Shown here in pieces: positions 59,560-64,000 of a stretch of 64,000 nucleotides of DNA. The stretch is from assembly GCA_026874595.1 (NCBI GenBank), contig CM049314.1:68136300-68200299 (forward strand), given 5' to 3'. How positions within the stretch are numbered: position 1 is the stretch's first letter; each line of letters opens with the position of its first letter. The translations under genes were made by a program, and so were the position numbers. Under the pieces are notes generated by a model. That model was not told the origin of the DNA and ran no database searches. It saw only the letters and a program-made list of their open reading frames with translations. The stretch comes from Sipunculus nudus. Lineage: Eukaryota; Annelida; Sipuncula; Golfingiida; Sipunculidae.

Positions 59560-61960
59560 CTGTAATTAATCATCATATCCTATTAGCAGGATTGGTTTTG
59601 CCTTTATTGCCTTTGTGGAGGTTATTCAGGGATTATTTACCATATTTTGTACCAAATAGGGCATCGAACAGAGCTGCAAAATTCGTTATGGACCTTTGAT
59701 GGTATGCAGGATTCTCGATCATTTCTAATGTTATTAACGATTTTATGATCGTGAATATAGATAATTAGATATAACAGTAGAGTTTGTCTCTCCGAAGGTC
59801 GGCTTCTTAATTGGTATTTAACCGATAGCGCTAAACCAGAGTGTGGTCAAAAGTTTTGGGACGACAAAAAGGTGTCTTGAAACTCTTTTGGTTGAAGCAT
59901 TTTTTCACATTCTTCTTAACAGAGAGTGGTCAGTTGCTTAATACAGATTTGAGATGACACATAAGGCTTGTTCCGTCCGCCTACTTCACATTTTCTGAAC
60001 AGAGAGTTGTAAATTTCTTTAACAGATTTGAGACGGCACATAAGGCTTTCATTCAAAACAAGTCAGTGAAGTAAGATTCGAGGGTCCTGAACTTGAACTC
60101 AGACTCGGGGTTAAGGACTCATATCGATTCCGGTAGAAAACATGTCTGTCAGATGCTATAAAGTCTTACAATCATGCGCGAACTACCAACAATATTTGTG
60201 TTTAATGCCAAAAAAGACTAACAAGCTTAAGGGTGCCTTCCCATATATGCGAGCCCCCCGCACTGGTAAAATCCAACCAGTGTATTATCACTGTCCACTT
60301 TTCATACGTGCGGGTCCCGCATACGGATTTTTTTGTACTCCAGCAGTGTTGGATTTTTGCGGGGGCCCGCATGCGGATGCCACATGCGGTATATCCGTTA
60401 CTGATATTTGCCCTTGTTTTTTTTTACAGGGCTGACAGTGCCTAAAGTGTGAATAATTAAAATATATGACCAGCTTTCATCATGATACGGCTGGAAGCCA
60501 TTTAAAGAAGGTAAAGGGTGGCAGGAGATAGCCACCATGTTAGCCTGGCTGGTGAGGTATATATTATAACCCCCTTCAAGCACTGCTGGAATAAATTTAA
60601 ATCTTAATACTGAACTAAAACATTACACGAAACTTTCATCTGCATGCTGGAACCACGAGTGTCCCGCAGGGAAAAAAATTACGCATGCATAGAAGGTAGC
60701 CACAAAAAAATTTTACTTAATAAGGAGATTAGTATAAGACTCGTACAGGGCCTCGGGTTACAAGTGACTCGACCACAAAGAGAGTGGACTTGGACTTGAA
60801 CCTCAAGGACTTTCATTCAGAATCGGACAAATGGACCGTCAGTGCAGCCTTGCTGAAAAGCAGTCAATTCCGAAAGGCTTTCTCTTTAAAAGTTCGAGAT
60901 CAGACCTGGCAGATAAAATGATACCGCCTCTTGAAAGTGTAAGAACCTTATATACAACACTGAGACGTCCACACGACCCAGCTACTGATAAAATATGAAG
61001 ACTGATTTTGCCATTCAGAAGATGTTGTGTTGGTTTTATGGAAGCGTGATAGCGCCCTCCGCCAACAACCTTGTGTATAAAACCAATCCAATATAGTCTA
61101 CACTCCTCACACAGGTGTTATAGACTGTTATCGTCTTAGATCCTTCTTCGTTTAAACCGCTGCTTTGTATAACAAAATTCTTTAGGTTCCTCCACCAGGG
61201 CTGGCACAGAGTGGTATCGTATTACATGTTTAAAATTTGGAGCTGGATGTAACATCACGCCCGCAACGAAGGAAATCTGGGACGACTACAGTGTAAAACT
61301 ATACCTGCTGCATGATCAGCGTAAACTGAGTCATATTTTTAGGATAATCGGTGTTTTACTTCCACTAAAATTCAAATGTACATGTACTCTCGTAACTACA
61401 TTTATACTTAAGATATTGGTATATTTACTAGCCCCAGAGGATTGTTTTGAACTAAGTCGTACCCTCGTGTGTACGAGTCAGTCAAAGTGGCTATTTTGTG
61501 AAATCATTTTAAACAATGATCTCTTCCAAACAGTTTCAGTGCATAACTAGTCGATCATTAGCTACAGGCCTGTAACGCAAACAAATCCTAATTAATTGTT
61601 CTTTCTTGTTTGCGTTATAGCTCCTAAGGTGGAGAGTTTGCCCTCTACAAATTGGTCAGACCTGATCAAGGTGGTTCAGACCACGATATTCAGCATTCAT
61701 TCTGAGGACATAAAACAACCCTTACTTATTACACATAGTACAGTTGTGTTGACTTATTTGAGATATAAATTGTAACTGGGCCAATTGCGCTAAATCTGTA
61801 CATGACAGTGTCTGAGGTTAAAGAAAGTAAAATAAGGCTGTTTGTCAGGCAGTTACTAATTAAGAATATCACAGATGATGCTGACAGTAACATCCATCTC
61901 TTTTTAGTGTGATAGAAAAGATGTTTCTATCCACTTGCAGCAAATTATTGGCCAATTTGT

Positions 61961-63991
61961 CCCACCCGTAACATGTCCACAGTTAAACCCATAAGTTTTA
62001 TGACCATGCAGACCTTAATAATCAGCTGCATACATGCTGCTGAATGAATTTAAAAAGTGTAGTAGGGTTGAAAGTTTACATGAAGAGGTAACTTGGATAC
62101 AGAAATACAAAACTTGGATTTTGGTACCTATTATGATGTCTTGGTCAAAATAAAATATTTTTTTTTGTCCAACCCGTAACAGGCTGTGCTGCAATAGTCA
62201 TGATTATTAACCAAGATAAGTCATAAGTTTTATGACCATGCAGACCTTAATAATCAGCTGCATACATGCTGCTGAATGAATTTAAAAAGTGTAGTAGGGT
62301 TGAAAGTTTACATGAAGAGGTAACTTGGATACAGAAATACAAAACTTGGATTTTGGTACCTATTATGATGTCTTGGTCAAAATAAAATATTTTTTTTGTC
62401 CAACCCGTAACAGGCTGTGCTGCAATAGTCATGATAATTAACCAAGAACTGCATTTTGTGTTACACTGACCATAATAGAAGTGAGATTAATATTTCATAT
62501 GTGTCTGGGGTACATGTAACTCTAACAAATCAGAATCAAGTGTTTCATCCAAAAAGGTTGGGATCGTCAATCATAACTGTTCCACCCGTAACAGTGGATT
62601 AGCAGTGTGAAATTAGAGACATGATAAACCTTAAACCTTTATACAGAAAAGCACAAACCTGAACTGTTTTGTCATGCCTAATTTGTATGCCTGTCCTCTG
62701 AATTTATTATACAGCATATCAAAGATACATCATTTTGTCCCACCCGTAACGTGTCCCACCCGTAACAAGGCAAAGAATATTGCTTGCTGCAGATTAAATA
62801 ATATTGAACAACTCCTTTCATATTAACTTTGATGGTATCTTCTTCAACTCATTTTAAAGGTAATACTATACTTTTAATATATGTTTTAATATACTTTTTA
62901 GGCCTTCTATGGTTAATAATTAGGATTTTCAGGAAGGCAATTTATCATATTGTTATTTATGTATATTTAATGCCAAAAATTTTTCTTTCCCTGGATCAAT
63001 CTGGTTTAATTTCATTTATTATGTTTTCAACATTATATATTATTTAAATCATTTAAAATATAAGCAAATAATAAAGGGAAACTGCATATAATGACAGATG
63101 TTTTTGTGAATTAGTTGATAAAGACATATATATAGTGAAAGGTGACATTAAAGGCAGGTATGGTCAAAAATGGTAACAATAATGGTATGGGTTCCAAAGA
63201 GAAACTGGCAAAATTGAAAGGTTGGGAAAACATGAGTACATTTTTTTACATTGCTTCATGGACTGTACTAATAAGCATATCTTAAACAGTTATTTCAAAG
63301 AGTAGCCATGCAGGGTTATTTTTTTAAAATTAACTGCTGCAACTTTTCATCAGAATTATCAGAATGACTGTGCAGATTATTTTATAGCATTTTCTCACCA
63401 TAAAATCATCAATAAAGAGGAATATTAAAACATAACTGTTGTAGAAGTAAATAGTATTACCAGCCTTTGTCCCACCCGTAACGGTCCTCAATAGACACTT
63501 TTTTTGCCAAATTTATCAAATTCCTCATATTAAATTCTAAAAAGAAATATACTGTGCCTTGATTTTCAATAGTCCATGGCATATTTAAGGTTTGAGACTT
63601 ATTTTGTCTTATTAGTGTATAAATTTGATGTTAATATAAATTAAAACTACATTTCTATCAAATATGTCCCACCCATAACACTTTTTATCTAAACATATTT
63701 AATAATAAGACTATTGAGTTGAACTTATTCTGCCTATCAGGTGTCTCATAGCCTCAGGTACATGCATGTTGAAAGAAAGTTCCCCTCAGGTAAAACCTGC
63801 AAGGTGGAACACTGTGTGCGTTACGGGTGGGACAGATTATGATGACTCTGTAATATTGATCTATCATTATCCAACCATGGGGGAACGTGGGAGCTGGGAG
63901 ATTTCTGAGATAAGTATACCAGATTATGTACATGTATAAAAGATAAATAATTAAGATTTCTATTACAATAAATGTTGGTGTTACGGGTGGG
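61961..63991. repeat. Cluster of the 12-bp motif CCCACCCGTAAC in both orientations
   Basis: Forward copies, exact or with one change, at 61961, 62169, 62400, 62581, 62739, 62755, 63471 and 63668. Reverse copies (GTTACGGGTGGG) at 63820 and 63980. Most are preceded by TGT or followed by A/GG. Spacing is irregular, so this is not a simple tandem array. It continues to the window edge. Confidence 0.85.
61990..62447. repeat. 231-bp tandem duplication
   Basis: 61990-62216 and 62222-62447 are almost identical (CATAAGTTTTATGACCATGC to ACCAAGA), differing by one T in a run and a single base near the end, so the duplication is recent. Each copy contains one ACCCGTAAC motif. Confidence 0.9.
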
Positions 63992-64000
63992 ACATAAATG

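Larger units (their letters stand above)
59560..64000. other. Intron 4 of AGA gene 3 and beyond; no exon found
   Basis: By gene 2's structure this should be intron 4 of gene 3. No match to AGA exons 1-4 was found on the minus strand. The left part is unremarkable AT-rich DNA; the last 2 kb holds the CCCACCCGTAAC motif cluster and a 231-bp duplication. Confidence 0.5.

Noticed and set aside
59837-59875. Tc1-like terminus (CAGAGTGTGGTCAAAAGTTT)
   Set aside because: It resembles Tc1 inverted ends, but no opposite end or TA pair was found nearby.
61180-61300. Exon-like open stretch (RAGTEWYRITCLKFGAGC)
   Set aside because: It has a T-rich AG before it and a cysteine-containing peptide, but no matching donor with consistent phase, no partner exons and no recognised family.

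Overview
The window is nuclear DNA from an invertebrate animal, most likely a bivalve mollusc. Genes are split into short exons with GT-AG introns, the sequence is AT-rich, and (TA)n microsatellites and decayed transposable elements are abundant. The bivalve call rests on protein resemblance and repeat style and is an inference. No prokaryotic, organellar or RNA genes were recognised.

Five protein-coding genes can be supported. Three are paralogues of aspartylglucosaminidase (AGA, glycosylasparaginase). Gene 1 (+, 449-1542) enters from the left edge and shows only its last two exons. Gene 2 (+, 3492-20166) is complete: eight exons whose phases all fit and which encode 379 residues. Gene 3 (-, 49300-59559) shows its last four exons and runs off the right edge. 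Matching internal exons have the same phases and almost the same lengths, so these are duplicates. All three extend about 35 residues beyond the point where human AGA ends and finish in a hydrophobic tail that looks like a GPI-anchor signal. Catalytic residues are kept in genes 2 and 3 wherever their exons are visible. This suggests a membrane-tethered branch of a normally soluble lysosomal enzyme.

Between gene 2 and gene 3 lie two unrelated genes. A seven-exon minus-strand gene (21470-26920) encodes a 339-residue type I membrane protein with a signal peptide, a beta-rich ectodomain, a Pro/Thr stalk built from three phase-symmetrical exons, one membrane helix and a short tail. A four-exon plus-strand gene (33108-38510) encodes a 555-residue AUNIP-like protein with a PIP-box-like motif and five YD(S/T)Lx(L/I) motifs.

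The rest is mobile or repetitive DNA: a 2.2-kb hAT element with an exact 8-bp target duplication, a pogo/Tigger element with transposase remnants nested in a long-inverted-repeat element, a near-perfect palindromic MITE, three copies of a tRNA-derived SINE, a 338-bp satellite-like array with higher-order structure (about 43.4-47.2 kb), a 41-bp minisatellite beside an AGA exon, and a foldback element. A decayed Ty3/gypsy element at 55.6-58.6 kb has its integrase upstream of reverse transcriptase (Gmr1-like order) and is itself split by a pogo-like insertion. The last 2 kb carries ten copies of a 12-bp motif, CCCACCCGTAAC. The 3' splice site of the last AGA gene 2 exon is the final unit of a minisatellite made of splice-acceptor-like repeats.
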